Shown here one piece after another: positions 13,601-26,900 of a stretch of 64,000 nucleotides of DNA; position 1 is the stretch's first letter, and every line of letters starts with the position of its first letter. The notes below the pieces were generated by a model. It worked only from the letters and a program-made list of their open reading frames with translations, made no database searches and had not been told where the DNA came from. A program made the translations under genes and the position numbers. This DNA is from Pholis gunnellus. Taxonomy: Eukaryota; Chordata; Actinopteri; Perciformes; Pholidae. The DNA is taken from contig OU342822.1 of NCBI GenBank assembly GCA_910591455.2, positions 13,151,016 to 13,215,015 on the forward strand, in the 5' to 3' direction.

Positions 13601-16600
13601 TTTCATGATATTCACTTCCAGTTAATAACACAAGAAAATGGGGCTTGAAATGTTTATATCGTCATATGCTCGGTAATTTTTATCATTGCTGCTTACATCT
13701 GCTTACATCTTTGGGCCCCATTTCTATATAAATATTCACTTGAGCAACCAGATATTCAAAGAAGCTGCTGTTGTCAAATCTTAAAAAAAAAAAAAAACTC
13801 CCCAGTACATGGTAGGTAACACGTACTGTATTTGGAAAACAACTTAATTGATTCAAATTTTGCACTTAACTTTGTGGTCACAGTGAACACATAACAGCAG
13901 CAAGAGCTCTTCTGTGTTTGCCTTTCATTCATTGTGAGAACAAGGCTGAGGAATAGGGGATCTCCGTTTATTACTTCCTGGAATATCTCGAGGACATAAC
14001 TGTTAGCTTTAAAGAGGAAAACTGCTTTCGTTTAAAAAACCGCAGCCTTTTGAGACTCTAAGAAGAGCTGGCCTCTGCCGGGAATGCCAACGCAAATGCT
14101 AACGTGCATGAAGCATATCTAAATGGCATTGATGTTTTTTGTGCAGACCTAACCTTTTCCTTAAGACGTTATCCACGAATCCCTGTTTTCATTAAATATA
14201 CAAATAAATAATGTAAATATTATTATCTACTGGGCCTGCCATCAATAAACAGTTACTGATGTAAACAGGACTCCAAACTGTAGTTCCAAAAAAAAAGCCC
14301 TGATTTTGGCAGGATAGCTCACAGAGACCTGGCCTTGACCAGATGAGTTCAATTTAGTTTATTGTGAGAGTAACAGCTGTACTGAAGTTTAATTAAACAA
14401 CAATCCAATGGGACTTGAGTAAGTACAGACACTCCACCACAAGTGAAATTCTAAACAAATGTTGATACAGGTAGAAGTACAGAGGTACTGACCAGCAAAA
14501 TGCACCCGAATATTAAAAGTAAAAGCACCCAAAAATAACAATGGCCCCTTTTAGGCTAAAATATGTTTATATGGTATAATAATCTCACCAACACAATCCT
14601 GTTTTTCTACAAGTGTGTTACGTTATTGTGTTTTTACCTGTGTAAATGCATTCATAACTCTAACCTCAACGCTATTGGATTATTACTATTGAGAAAAAAC
14701 TAAATGTACTAATAAAAATGGTTGATATTTTCTCCAGAAATGTTGTCAAATACAAGCATAAATTGGAGACACTCGGGAATAAGACTTGTACCCTAAGATT
14801 GTACTGAAATACAGCACTTGGGTGAATGTACTTAGTTACTTTCCACTACTGAAGTTGTGCCAGCATGCTCCAGAGACCTTGACCGTTAACATTCCCTGAT
14901 GGGGTGGTGAGAAAAGAATTTCCCGATTGATGTCAATGTTTTTCAGTAGCAGTGAAGGCAGAAATATTTGATTTCCTTACCAGTGCGAGGCCAAAGCTTC
15001 CTCATATGCACTTCTGTTCATGACATTTCCCACTAATGCAATGCCTCTTTTGGTCATCTGGGTGAAAAAGTGACTTCACTGTGTGTTTGTGTGGGAGTAT
15101 TGCGGAGATGACTCATATCCTCATATGACGTTATTGACAGAATCCTTTAGGGATAAGCTACTGCTAACCTCTTTTGCATGGTCAGCAGATGCTAAATATG
15201 TCTAGCCATTACTGACCGATTTGATGTTAATGTTAAGTCAATATTGAAACAGCTACTTATTTATCCATTCATCAAAACCCTGAAACGCTGGCTGCACACA
15301 CAGTGGCAGAACAGCATTAGACTCATTCATTCTCTGGACATAACGCGTCTCTGTGAATGATCCCAAGCGATGCTCCTCAGAAAGAGTTTGTGCATTCCAG
15401 TGTCTGTGCAAGGGGGGGTCTGCTTAAGAGTGTACGCCTGTGCTTGTGTTTGTGTGTGATTCTGTAAAGTGTAGCTCCGTCGTTGCGTGTTTATTTGCGT
15501 GTGCACTTCTGTGTGTGTTGACCCATGCCGATCCAGACGCGTGTCGCCTAAGTTTAGACATGCTGGTCTCATCAGTTGTGGTTCTGGCTCGAGACTTCTG
15601 CTTTTGGACCTTTTTCCTTCTGGCTCTCCCAGTAGTCCGCTAATGGGTTTGCCCGGGGTTGATGCCTTGTGTGTGGGTTGCCAAAAAGTGAAGGGGCCTT
15701 ATTTGTCTGGAACTTTGCAGAGCTTCTGCAGATTTATGGCGGATAGTGACCCATCTGTCCCTTTCAGAACAGGGGCAACAGGCTGAGGGGGAGAGAGAGG
15801 TTTAAGACATTTCCTGAGGGGAAAAAAAAGTCCACCTTAAAAATCTCCAGAAACAGAAAGAGAGCATCTTTGCTGGAAGTGGGCCTGCGTTCATGTGGGA
15901 TCCTGTTTCCGCCTTCTTACCAAAAACATTAACCAGCAGACAGTTGCTCTACAGCCGTGAACCTTGTGTATCTGCATCACAGCCACAGATACGCAAACAC
16001 AGAAAAGTGACTAGCCCCAGTACAAGCAAAGATTGTAAACAGTTATTCCCTAGTAGCATCTCACCCGCTACAACTCGAAGCAACAGTTTGAAGCCTTTGG
16101 TCACATAGAATTGGATTAACCAATTTCAAGCCGGTAGTCTTTTTTTTTTTGTAAAGTAAGCAAATGAGCCTCTTTTTTTTTTTAAATGAGGTTTTTTATT
16201 TTGGAGACTAGCTCTCACCTCCTGTGTACTGTATAACGTAGTTAGTATTCTTTACTGTTTATTACTTATTTACTTATTTATAATACTTGTTTTGATCTTG
16301 TTTTTTTACGATGTATCTTGTTTGCACTATCCACTATGCTGCTGTAATCCCTGTAAACCCTGTAAACAACTTTTCCAGCAGATACAAAAGCTTTGTATGA
16401 GACGTTGCGGTAATATCTGGACTGATCTTCCTGGAATCATTTTCTATAATGTCTGGCCTCCATATTTGTCTCCAACACAGGTGTTGATTATTTCGGCTTA
16501 CACAGAGACAAATTTAATTTAGATGCAGATCAGCGTATAGCTTTCTGCAGTTTTTGGCTCTTCCTCCGTTCCCCCCGATGAGCCCAGTGAGGGTTCCACG

Positions 16601-19600
16601 GGTGCTCAGGAAGGAGGGGGGAGGGGGGCGGGGGGGGGGGGGGGGGGGGGGCTGCAGGTATGCCTGGAATCTCAGACTGTCCTCCACTTTCCCTCTGTCT
16701 CCCTGCAGCTCTCCCTGGTAAATGAAAGGGGGTCTGGCCAGACAGACCACAGGGGTGGGTCAGAAAACACACACACACACACATACTCACAAACTCACCA
16801 AATGTGCCAAATGTGTTCAGGGTCTGCACATCAACCTGGGTGTGGGGGAGGGGGCGTCAGGGGTTAGCTCTGGGCTAATTGGCCTGGACTAATGGCCGAG
16901 GGGGCAGTGTGTGGATAATACACTTTTTTTATGTAGAAATGGATTAGTAGAGACAGAGCATGCAGGAGGGACCCAGAGTGGTGAATTTAATTTCTAAAGC
17001 CAATGAAAGTTTTTACATTTTATAGCAGGTCTACAGAAAGTGGAAGCAGAGTGAGTGGAAATGTACTGAGTTTCTACAGGAGAAGGAGGGTGTTAAACCC
17101 AAATGTGACTGGGGCCTCAGATTAACTTCTCTGTGTACATAAACAAGTATACATATTACTGTTGCTGTCCAAATAGTCTTGCTGTGACGTAACAGGTGCC
17201 TTTACATAGTTTATGTCAGCAGGACATTCAGTCCCTCAGCTGATCGATGGACTTAGCTCAAAAGATCTTTATATAAAAAAATGATTCAGTCAACCCTCTC
17301 AGGTCGAAGCCACTTTTACCTGTTTTTTCCCCACCAATACCGATTGGCTGATCATTTTGTTATGGCAGCTGGTTTCACCACTGTCCCAAAACACTATTCA
17401 AATAATTAGGAAATAAAAGATTTCCAAACTATGAATTTGTCTCAGATCAATGAATTCTTCTTTTTCTCTTAAGTTTGCATCTACTCTACCAGTCTCCTGT
17501 GAAACAACCAGATGTGTTCTTGCTTGGTGTTTGTAGATTCTGTTTCCAAGGAATGCCTTATTGATGCCGCTCTCTTTAAACTCCCCTTGAAGCCGGGAAT
17601 CACCTAGAAAACGCAGAAACGAACCTAGAAATCCCCGACAAAGCACAAGTGGCACAAAGTCTGCCTGGATGTTTTCCTTTTCTACTGCCACAGCTTGATC
17701 TGACAGATGAGTGAGCGTTTTGTAAGCACTGGGTTTCCTTACCGAGAATACAACTGTATGTATGATTGTGCTGTTGATCTTCCAGCAGACACTACTGTAG
17801 TCTGCTCTCTCTCTCTCTGGCCCTAACATGTAGAAATGGAGAACTCCCAACCCTACTCTCCTATTTTATCAAAGGTCAAAATCATGGAGTGTGGATTTAA
17901 CACAAACTGCATCAAGCTGTCACAAACAATTAAAAGTATTATTGTTTTATTATCTGCGTCCCTTGCTATTTTCATATTCATCCAGTTTCCCATGTTTTCT
18001 GTATCAAGCCAGACGTCCCCAGTCCCTGACCTCCCACACTCACATTTCTGCATCCAGTGTGAGCATGTTAGCATGTAACCGTTAGCATCTACCTCAAAGG
18101 GCTGTTGTTCAGTTAAGCTACAAAAACGAAACCCATTTCAGCCTGATGAACCCTTTTGGTTACCTGTGAAGGGAATCCCATATAAGACTGCAAAAACAGC
18201 ATCTGGATCAATAAGGAGTATTTGAGAGCTACCTAAAGATGAGATGTTTTTACCACAACTGCTGTTAAAGCCTCCTCTTTTGTTTCTCCACGTGTATGCC
18301 TTCTTTGCCTTATTTCCCGGTCTCCAGTTTGGTTCTGACTTTGACCAGTGTGTTACTGTCCGGGTAGAAGAGGGACTCATTTAATTCCCCATCTGCAGTG
18401 TTCAGCTGTTGTTCATTGTTTCTTTGTGTTATTCCTTAACTCATGTCGAGGACTATTTTTACTCATCCTCTTAAAACCGATGGGTCAGGCTACACAGGTG
18501 CTGCAGGGACAAGGCATACACTCACCACTGTGGAGAGGTTTTTAATTCACATTAGCAGTAGTTCCAGCTTGGTTGTCTATTCCGATTAGCACAATCCCTA
18601 ATGTTTTCTGGTGGGGAAACAGTGAAGGATCTTTCTGTCCTTGCCTTTGCTTGTTGGTCAGGGGGCCTGCAGTATGAAGTATAGGATGTTGGGAATAGGA
18701 TGGAAGAAATTGTTGACCATTGCATTTTTTACTGGCAAGAGAAATGCAGCATGTGGCGACAACATGTGTCACGGAGGTGGAAGTGGCATGTGGCTGTCTA
18801 CACATTCCCCATACCAGTAGTGGAATTGGCTGGGACAAGGACCACAGTAGGGTGGAAAAAGTAATTCCAAATAGTTGAGATAAAGGAGAGAAAAAAATAG
18901 AAATAACATTAAAAAAAGGAAAAATGGGTCTCACAAAATTGGGGGAAACCAAAAGCCTGCTCTCTCAAACTTCATCATTTTGAAGTCTTAATCTGTATAG
19001 TCTGGCAGAAGTCCATTAGAAACGCATTTCCATCAATTTCACAGATTTTGGTTGTTATCATTATTATTTTGTATGTGCTCCACTTGCAGAGACTTACATA
19101 GTCACTCATTTCTTACATACGGGACGGGGAGAACTTTATCTCACACAAAAAAAATGATCCCATCATGATGGTTTCAGTTGCAAGGCCTTCCGTCAAAGGT
19201 AATGTGAGGCATCTGCACTGAATATGGAACTACTGTGGTATCTTTAAGTTGGTTTTGGCTACTGTGAGCCTGCCTCTCCATGCAAACCTAGAAAGCCTTT
19301 GGGATGTTCTTAAACCGTCATAGCAGCAGAGGAAGAAGAAGCTTGGAATAATTGCTTTAAAAAATGTTGGCTTTCCTGTGCATGACATGACAGCGAGAGA
19401 TCTATGGTGTTGAATCTTGTCAGATGAATGAAACAAGGCAGAGGTTCAAACTGTGAGGTCTGTAATGGAAGATTCTGCAAATTGAATCAAGGTGGACCCA
19501 CAGCCAGATCGACACACAGCCAAAGTGCATTTTATTCATGCTCAGTTCAAACATGCGACAATTTGGGACGGTAACTCTTGGTTCAGACAATACCTGAGGA

Positions 19601-22406
19601 TCCTGTTTGTTTTTTGTCTACGTTTAGTTTATTAGGACGGCTCAATGTAAGGTGCACTCACTTTCAGTGTGTAGTCCGTGTACAGTGCGAGGAGCTCGCA
19701 TATGCTTTTGGTTATCACCTATTTATGTGATAATTGCTTGATTTTTACCATGACGGTATGCGTCTCAGACAATTGCCCATATATATGGAGCAGATACTGT
19801 GAGGTGAACTCATGGAAGACTGTGCCGTATGCATGCTGTGTGTGATGATGAGGGCTTCTGAGCTTTTTCAGTGGAACTTTCTTAGTGCTTCTGTTTGCTT
19901 TTTTGATGCCACATTTGATTGTCAATGCCACGACTTATTGTCACTGCTCTAGCTCCATATTGCTCTTTAATTTGTATCTTATGCACTTATTTCTGCAAGA
20001 CGCGTCGAATAAACTGTGTGTGTTTTGGTTTTTATTTGTATATTTCAGGTGGATCTCATGAAGAACATCAGTAATATCCCTCAGCCATTCCTCTACACAC
20101 GGCATGTTCACTTCCTGAACTTTACCAGGTACAGTAGTGCACCGATGTACAATGATGCTTAACAACAGCATTTGAAACCAGTAACTCCTAATGTATGTTC
20201 CAATTCTGTACAGGTCTTAACTTTTTATTTACATTTGTATTTGTCTTTGTAAGGTTCAGGATAGAGCAGCCGGTCTACATCAACATAATCCGGGACCCCA
20301 TCAACAGGTTCCTCTCCAACTACTTCTTCCGTCGCTTTGGTGACTGGAGGGGTGAGCAGAACCACCTCATTCGCACTCCAGGGATGAAAGATGATGAGAG
20401 ATACTTGGTGAGAGACCTTTGTTTTCACGCCGCAGTTATTTATGGTTTCTGGCTTGAAAAACAAAGTTATTTTCTTAAGAATGCATTTGAGATTCACACA
20501 CTACAAGCTATATTTCTATTGTCTTTTTCTACAGAGTGGATTATATTATCCCAGTATAATAGTATCTGTTGATATGAACCCTGTGAACTGCTTAAACATA
20601 AAAATGTGAGGAGCACCACTTTTCATTTAGAAGAACTACTTCTGCCTCTTTGCTAGAGTCCTACACAGAGCACAGTCATGTGGGCACATAGGGCCTTTTG
20701 ATTAATCAGCTGTAGTTTTATCACCAAAGCTTTACACCTGCCTTGCAGATTGGAAAGGGTTTGTATTCTGAGAAATAAATTCTCAGCTAGATCAGTTACC
20801 TCTTTTTCTTTCTATTCGTGAGAAGTGGTATCCTTGGTCATAACATTGTGTCAGATTTGTGATGAAGAGAGCCCCCTCTAAAAACTCCATCCCAAAATCC
20901 TAGGAGCCAGTATACAAGCGCTTATATTTCCACATTAGCCATGTTGCCCTAGTCTCAAGAAAAGCAGTACCTAATGAAGAAAACGTTTCTAATAATAATG
21001 TTATAAGAGTCAAACAAATACTGAATATTTTAGCCTTCTTTCCCTCTATCTGCCTTTCATCTTGGTCCCAGTGCTCACAGGCCTATTCACTCTCACATAG
21101 ACATTAGCTAAATCAATGTCTCGGATGTTTATGGTCTGAAATACGTATGAGTTTGCAGTATTTGAAAGAGCTGCACAGTTACTTTATGACTGAGTCAGTA
21201 GTTTGCAAATAGCTGTGCTTTAAACTTGTATCTGTTTTGATTCCAGGCCAGCTGGATTCATAACCTGAAGCTCAGTCGAGACATGAAGTGAAATGTTTTA
21301 GACTCATTTATTATTCTGGTATGAGCTTTATGTACACTAATTATGGAGGCTTATAAGCCAAAGATTGTTTGAAGACATTCTACAGAGTAGACAGTAATGA
21401 TACTGACTGTTGTACTCTGGTATGCAAACATACTGTGTAATCTTCCACAAAAGATCGTAATAGGAATACATTCACATATTTCACCAGTGATTTCTGCTTT
21501 CATTCACTCCTTAAATAACAGATAAATAGAATCTCCTGTGTCAGCCAAACGTCGGTTTTGTTGAATTTGAGTTCTCTGTTGTTATCTAGAGACAAACATT
21601 AATTTCCCTAAATGTTCAAATATAAGTAACAGAACATTTATTCAATACAGAAATATATCCAAACCACCCCTCTGCTCTCTTTGAAGATGTTCTACACATG
21701 GTGATGCTGGAGGCAGGAATGCAAATTGTAAAGCCGCGGCGGCTTGATGCTAAACCCAATATTTAACTCTGATTATGATTCCAATTAGAGACCTGATTCA
21801 GTATAACCACATCAGAAACTTGGTATCATGCGTCTGCTTTGCAGAGTTGTTTACCCCTATAGCTCCATACTAAAAGAAACGCATCTCATATTTAAGAGCC
21901 TTACTTTAATTTTCAGGTTTCCATTTTCTGATCTCTGTATGAGTTTAACGCTGCTGCTGCGGAGGAGGAGGAGGAGGAGGAGCTACTGAAACACACTTTG
22001 AGTTCATGGCATACAGTAGAGTTAGCAGTGAAGTGATGGGCGTACCGCGATGTTGGAAGTCCCCTAAAATAAGACAAACGACCACATTTGGGACTCGGGG
22101 AGCGGGTATCAACAAAAAAATATTTGTAACAGGTCAAAACAATATTTGTATCAATACTTTCTCCTGGTCCTTCGCCCCACAGTCCTCCATACTGTCAGAG
22201 ACCCTGAGCTCAAAAGGCCATATAGAGAGGCAAACGGGAGGAGTGAATGTCATTCTGGCTTGAGTCTGACTGGGTCTAATTAAGTATTGCATTGCTTTCC
22301 CTGGAGTTTTGGACCATGTGAGTTGAGTTATTAAAGTATGCAGACCACAGGGGCCCCTTGCTACAGTTAAAGGGGTGGGGGAAGCTGTCTTACTGTAGAC
22401 TGGCTT

Positions 22407-22440
<34 letters not shown>

Positions 22441-23836
22441 TTACACTCCTGTATTTATGAGGACCAAGAGTCCATAGCAGGATTTATTATGACTACAATT
22501 TTCCAAAGTCATGACATTTGTTGGTGCTCACTTCTTAGTTCAGGTAGTTGGAATACAGTATATGATGTTTTGTTGTAAGTCTTGTCCTCCCCCATGGCTC
22601 GTATTTAACTTCACTCATTCTCTGGAAATAGAACTTCGATTTTTGCTGCATACCAACTGTGTAGCTATCATGTTACTGTATCGAAATAGACGTGTCTCTC
22701 AGCTTTCTTTTCTTACTGCTTTACATTACTGCTATTGTTTATTTGTACTGAGTGTGTTCGCTAGCCACAACAGCCTAGCTTACCTAACAGCTTGCAGTTA
22801 TGTGCAAAATCATATCCATAAACAGTGGCTGCAAACATTATGCCACATTAGCATCTGCACAGTATCATGCTGTTGTCTGCAGTTGCAGTAGACTGCACAA
22901 TGGGCTGAACCTCACTGAAATGTTAGCAATCAACATATATTGTCACAGACAGACAGGGACTGACGGGCAATAGCTGAAAAAAGTCTGTAGTTTAATATGT
23001 TAAGAAAAGGATTTCATGTTTTAGGTAGAACTAAGATTAGATTGAGGGTTAGAGATGAAGATAAAGCCAAGTGGAAAGTTACGAAGGTTGAGCGTTCAGG
23101 CTCTGTGAGCTTGTGTGCAGGAAGCAGCTGTCCACATTTTCATATTGGGGCTTGCAGAGGACTAGTGGGGCTCCACCTGACAAATCGGTAACCTTAAACC
23201 ATCGTGACGGCAGTAATAATTCTTAGCAACAATGTCCCATTACAGGGAGTAATTTCATTCAATGTTGATATCCAAAATAGGGCTTAGTATAAAAGCATTA
23301 TGTTTTGTAGAGATGTCCAGATTTGAGGACAGGGGGTGAATGTCCTCGTGAGTATAGCATTTCAAATATTTGTATTTGTTCGGACTAGTCTTAGATATAC
23401 TGTATCTCCTACCAGGTGTGCATTAGCCTTGCCTGCTCTGCCTGGCCTGCGCTGGGTGTAAATGAGAGGTGTCAATGAAAGAACACTGTCAGGGCCGAGG
23501 GAACCTGATGCACGAGTCACTGAGACATTCCTGTGGTCGGCTTAGATTTTCCGTCAGACCTCCACACCCCTTTTTACACACACACACACACACACTACAC
23601 TATACAAAGGCATGCTCTGGACACTTGAACGCAGTGTGTACATGCATGGACTGTCACTTCGGACGTAAGAGCTTCTATTTGGAATGAAGTAGGTTTTAAA
23701 AAGCCGGCTCTGATTGATCTGGTCAGGTTATTTTAGTAGCCGTACAGAGTTAACTGTGTATTTTGTTGCATACAAAAATAATAAATTACAGAGGGAGCAG
23801 TTGAGAGTTATCAGGTTTTGCCCCACCACAAAGTAC

Positions 23837-23912
<76 letters not shown>

Positions 23913-26900
23913 TACGTACCTCTGTTCATACACGCAAATGCATGCATAATGTCAGTTGATTTCACACACCTCAAAAATACTGGTCTGATCCAGTGAGATT
24001 CCCACGGAGCAGATTATTTCCCAATGAGTGAATGATCTGCTTTCAGGTAACCCAACATTTACAATGACACATACATGCTCTCAAACAAATAAGAGAGAGG
24101 CTTTACTGGCATCAGTCATGCTCTGGCATGCCTTGACCTTAAAAACGGCAGGGTGGTGCAACTGTCACAGGTTTGATTGCCAAAGGTGCAACCGACACAT
24201 GAATTTGACTGGTTGTTGTCTACACAAGCATGTCATTTTATTAAGAAAAGTATGTCTACATGCCATTTTTGTATTGTTTTCTACAAATGACAGTTTTAGT
24301 TTCTATGTTGTCTGCCAAAGAGGTAAAACAAATTAGTTATTGCAGGTTTTAATTGTGATTGGACCTCAGTGTACCGCTCCCTAAAAGAATACTAAGGAAA
24401 ACTCTCCCGTGGGAAAGGTTTGCGTCATCAATTACTCCTGATTTAATTCATGCATACATTCCATTCAGTGAAACAGGAGGCCGTTCTAGAGATTAGGGCC
24501 TATTTTGCTACAGTTTTCTTTGACTGCTCAGTTGCCTTAATCCACGGTGAGAATAGGAACAATGTGCCTGAGTGTGTGCACAGGAGTACTCTTCGAAATA
24601 CTAATGGGTCCACTAAAGAGAGTGCGTATTGTCTGACTGCTGTGTGTGTGTGCGTATTTGATTGTGCGTAGTTGTATATGAATGAGTTGTGGCTGGATTC
24701 CCAGAAGTCCCCTAAATGCTGAGGCATAAGGGTCCTGTGTCAAGTGTCGGAGTAAAGCGGAGGAAGAACAACTTCCTGTCTTTGAGCAGTGTGTGTCGAG
24801 TAATGGCGTCACACGTGTCACTTCCTGTTCGCCTTTCTCTGTTTCGTTGTCTCTGGCTCTCCCTTGCCTTTTTACCACAGTTTGGCTCATAATGCTTTTT
24901 TGGGGAGGTTGCATGTGATTCATTGTTTCTTTCACAGATACTTTTTCGTTTTTATTGAGAAATTGTGACATTAATTACAGACAGGAAGCAATAGACTGCA
25001 TGGCAAGGAGGTATACTCATACTTTAATGAGCACTGGATGTACTCACGCTGTCATTGTTAGAATAATGAAATACAAGATGAAAAACAAATGATTCTTGAA
25101 ATTATGAATCGAAGAAAAGCAGGGCAATCTTATCGCAAGTTCGGACACGACCCCTGCTCTAACAATGGTGTAATGCTCATCTCTTTTCTAAAGGTTCCTC
25201 TGGGGTTTTGCTGTGGTTTCTTTGACGAGCTCTCCAGTGGTTTGCGTCACTGATCACCAATAAGTCCTGTTCCTGGTGCAGAGTGCAGCTCAGTCATACA
25301 ATCAAAACAAACCCTGCAGCCGCTTGGTGAATCAGAAACAATTGTGTCAGTCACAGTATTTAGCTGCAAGGGAAAAAAACGACTGACCAAGTGCATCATT
25401 TATGTCATCCCAACTTATGTATATTGGCATTCGCGCTGTTCCTGTTATGGCTAATCTTCATGGTCTCATAAACATATAAGCCAAAAGACACAACCGAGCT
25501 AACGGCAACTTGCCGCTTGTAACTGTTTAAAAGACACGCAATCCAAGCTCATACATGCTCACGTACACATGTTTTCTTGCTCTGAATCCATGTTTACACC
25601 CCTGTCAGTGAGTTTTTTTTTTAACAGCTCAGTCACCTGGTTCCTAGTGTTCATTCGCAGGCCCCTGATATCTCATCCTCATTAGCAGACTGTGTCCTCT
25701 GGGAAGGTCTGGGCCCATGGTCCTGTCTGACCTCATCTCACCGATTGAGCAGGTTGGCGTCAGTCAGCGTTTGCTTTGACAAATACCGACTTATCAGAGT
25801 ATAAATCTTAAAGACAATCTTTGACATTCTACAGGCCAGTCAACACCTTTTGCCTCATGCATGTAGCCTGGTGCTACCGTACGTCTGTTTTTGAGCATAT
25901 GTGGCGTATCTGCGTGTGCATGAGTCATGCTTCGTGGAGTGTTTTGTTGCTCGGGACTTGTTGCCATCCATAAGGCTTACGTCACCTGACACGGATTTGA
26001 CTGCTAGTTCCACAGCACTGAGTGGCTGGCCAGCGTCGCTCCTGCATGTGTGTTTTTAATCTGTCCTATGTTTTTCTTGCCTTTCATCATTTAATAGCTC
26101 CCACATTTAGACAAGGGGTGTTTTAAAGTTCACAGCGCTGATCTAATCACTTTATTTCTTACAAGACATGCAAGTTCACCCCAGCTTCGTCACTTCATAA
26201 TGACAATTCATCGTTTCTGGAGCTAGGTCACGGTAACGATCTTTATGTTGCATACGTGCATATTGCAGGTGAGCAAAAATCAATGCACACCTATGTGTTT
26301 TCTTATTTGATGCCTCAGCCCCTGAGAGCAGCTGAGGTGAAGGGGCAGAGCTTATCTCTGTGCTCAGGATGTGGTTTTGCATAGCACTTCTCAGATGATG
26401 ACTATCAGGGAGTTCACAGCGGTGCTGGTGAAGGGCTCCCTCCAGTGGCAGCAATGACTCATTACAATTGAGAAAAGAAAAAAAAAAACTGCGTACTGTA
26501 AACTTAATTGTCATGTGTTTGTCTGCTTTCAGGATATCAATGTGTGCATTCTAGAGAATTACCCAGAGTGCTCCAACCCCAGAGTTTTCTACATCATTCC
26601 CTACTTCTGTGGACAGCATCCTCAATGCAGGTATCTACAGACTCTTCAAGTTTTACAACAAAGCATTTTAATGTTTTAGACATTAGCAAACGTATTTTGT
26701 ACATCTGCTCTGTTGCTATTGTTGTTTTTCAGTCTCTTACTTCTAGTGTTTCTTTTTTCTCCACCAGGGAGCCTGGAGTGTGGGCTCTGGAGAGGGCCAA
26801 ACAGAATGTGCTGGAGAACTACCTCCTTGTGGGTATCCTGGAGGAGCTGGAGGATGTTCTGCTTCTGTTGGAGAGGCTCTTACCTCATTACTTTACTGGA

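Larger units (their letters stand above)
20408..26532 (+). other. ust intron 5 (6.1 kb)
   Basis: The donor is GTGAGA and the acceptor is CTGCTTTCAG. It contains a GGA trinucleotide tract (21960-21980), a GT tract (about 22413-22438), a short CA tract (about 23578-23595) and a very long TG tract (23840-23909). No exon-like segment was found. The open frame at 24537-24971 (-) is unrecognised and probably chance. Confidence 0.75.

Noticed and set aside
17398..17850. 150-residue frame on the - strand in ust intron 3
   Set aside because: It has no recognisable domain, its composition follows the local base composition, and there are no supporting splice sites. It is probably chance.
24537..24971. 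144-residue frame on the - strand in ust intron 5
   Set aside because: It has no domain and no conserved-looking motif, and overlaps other chance frames in a simple-repeat-rich region.
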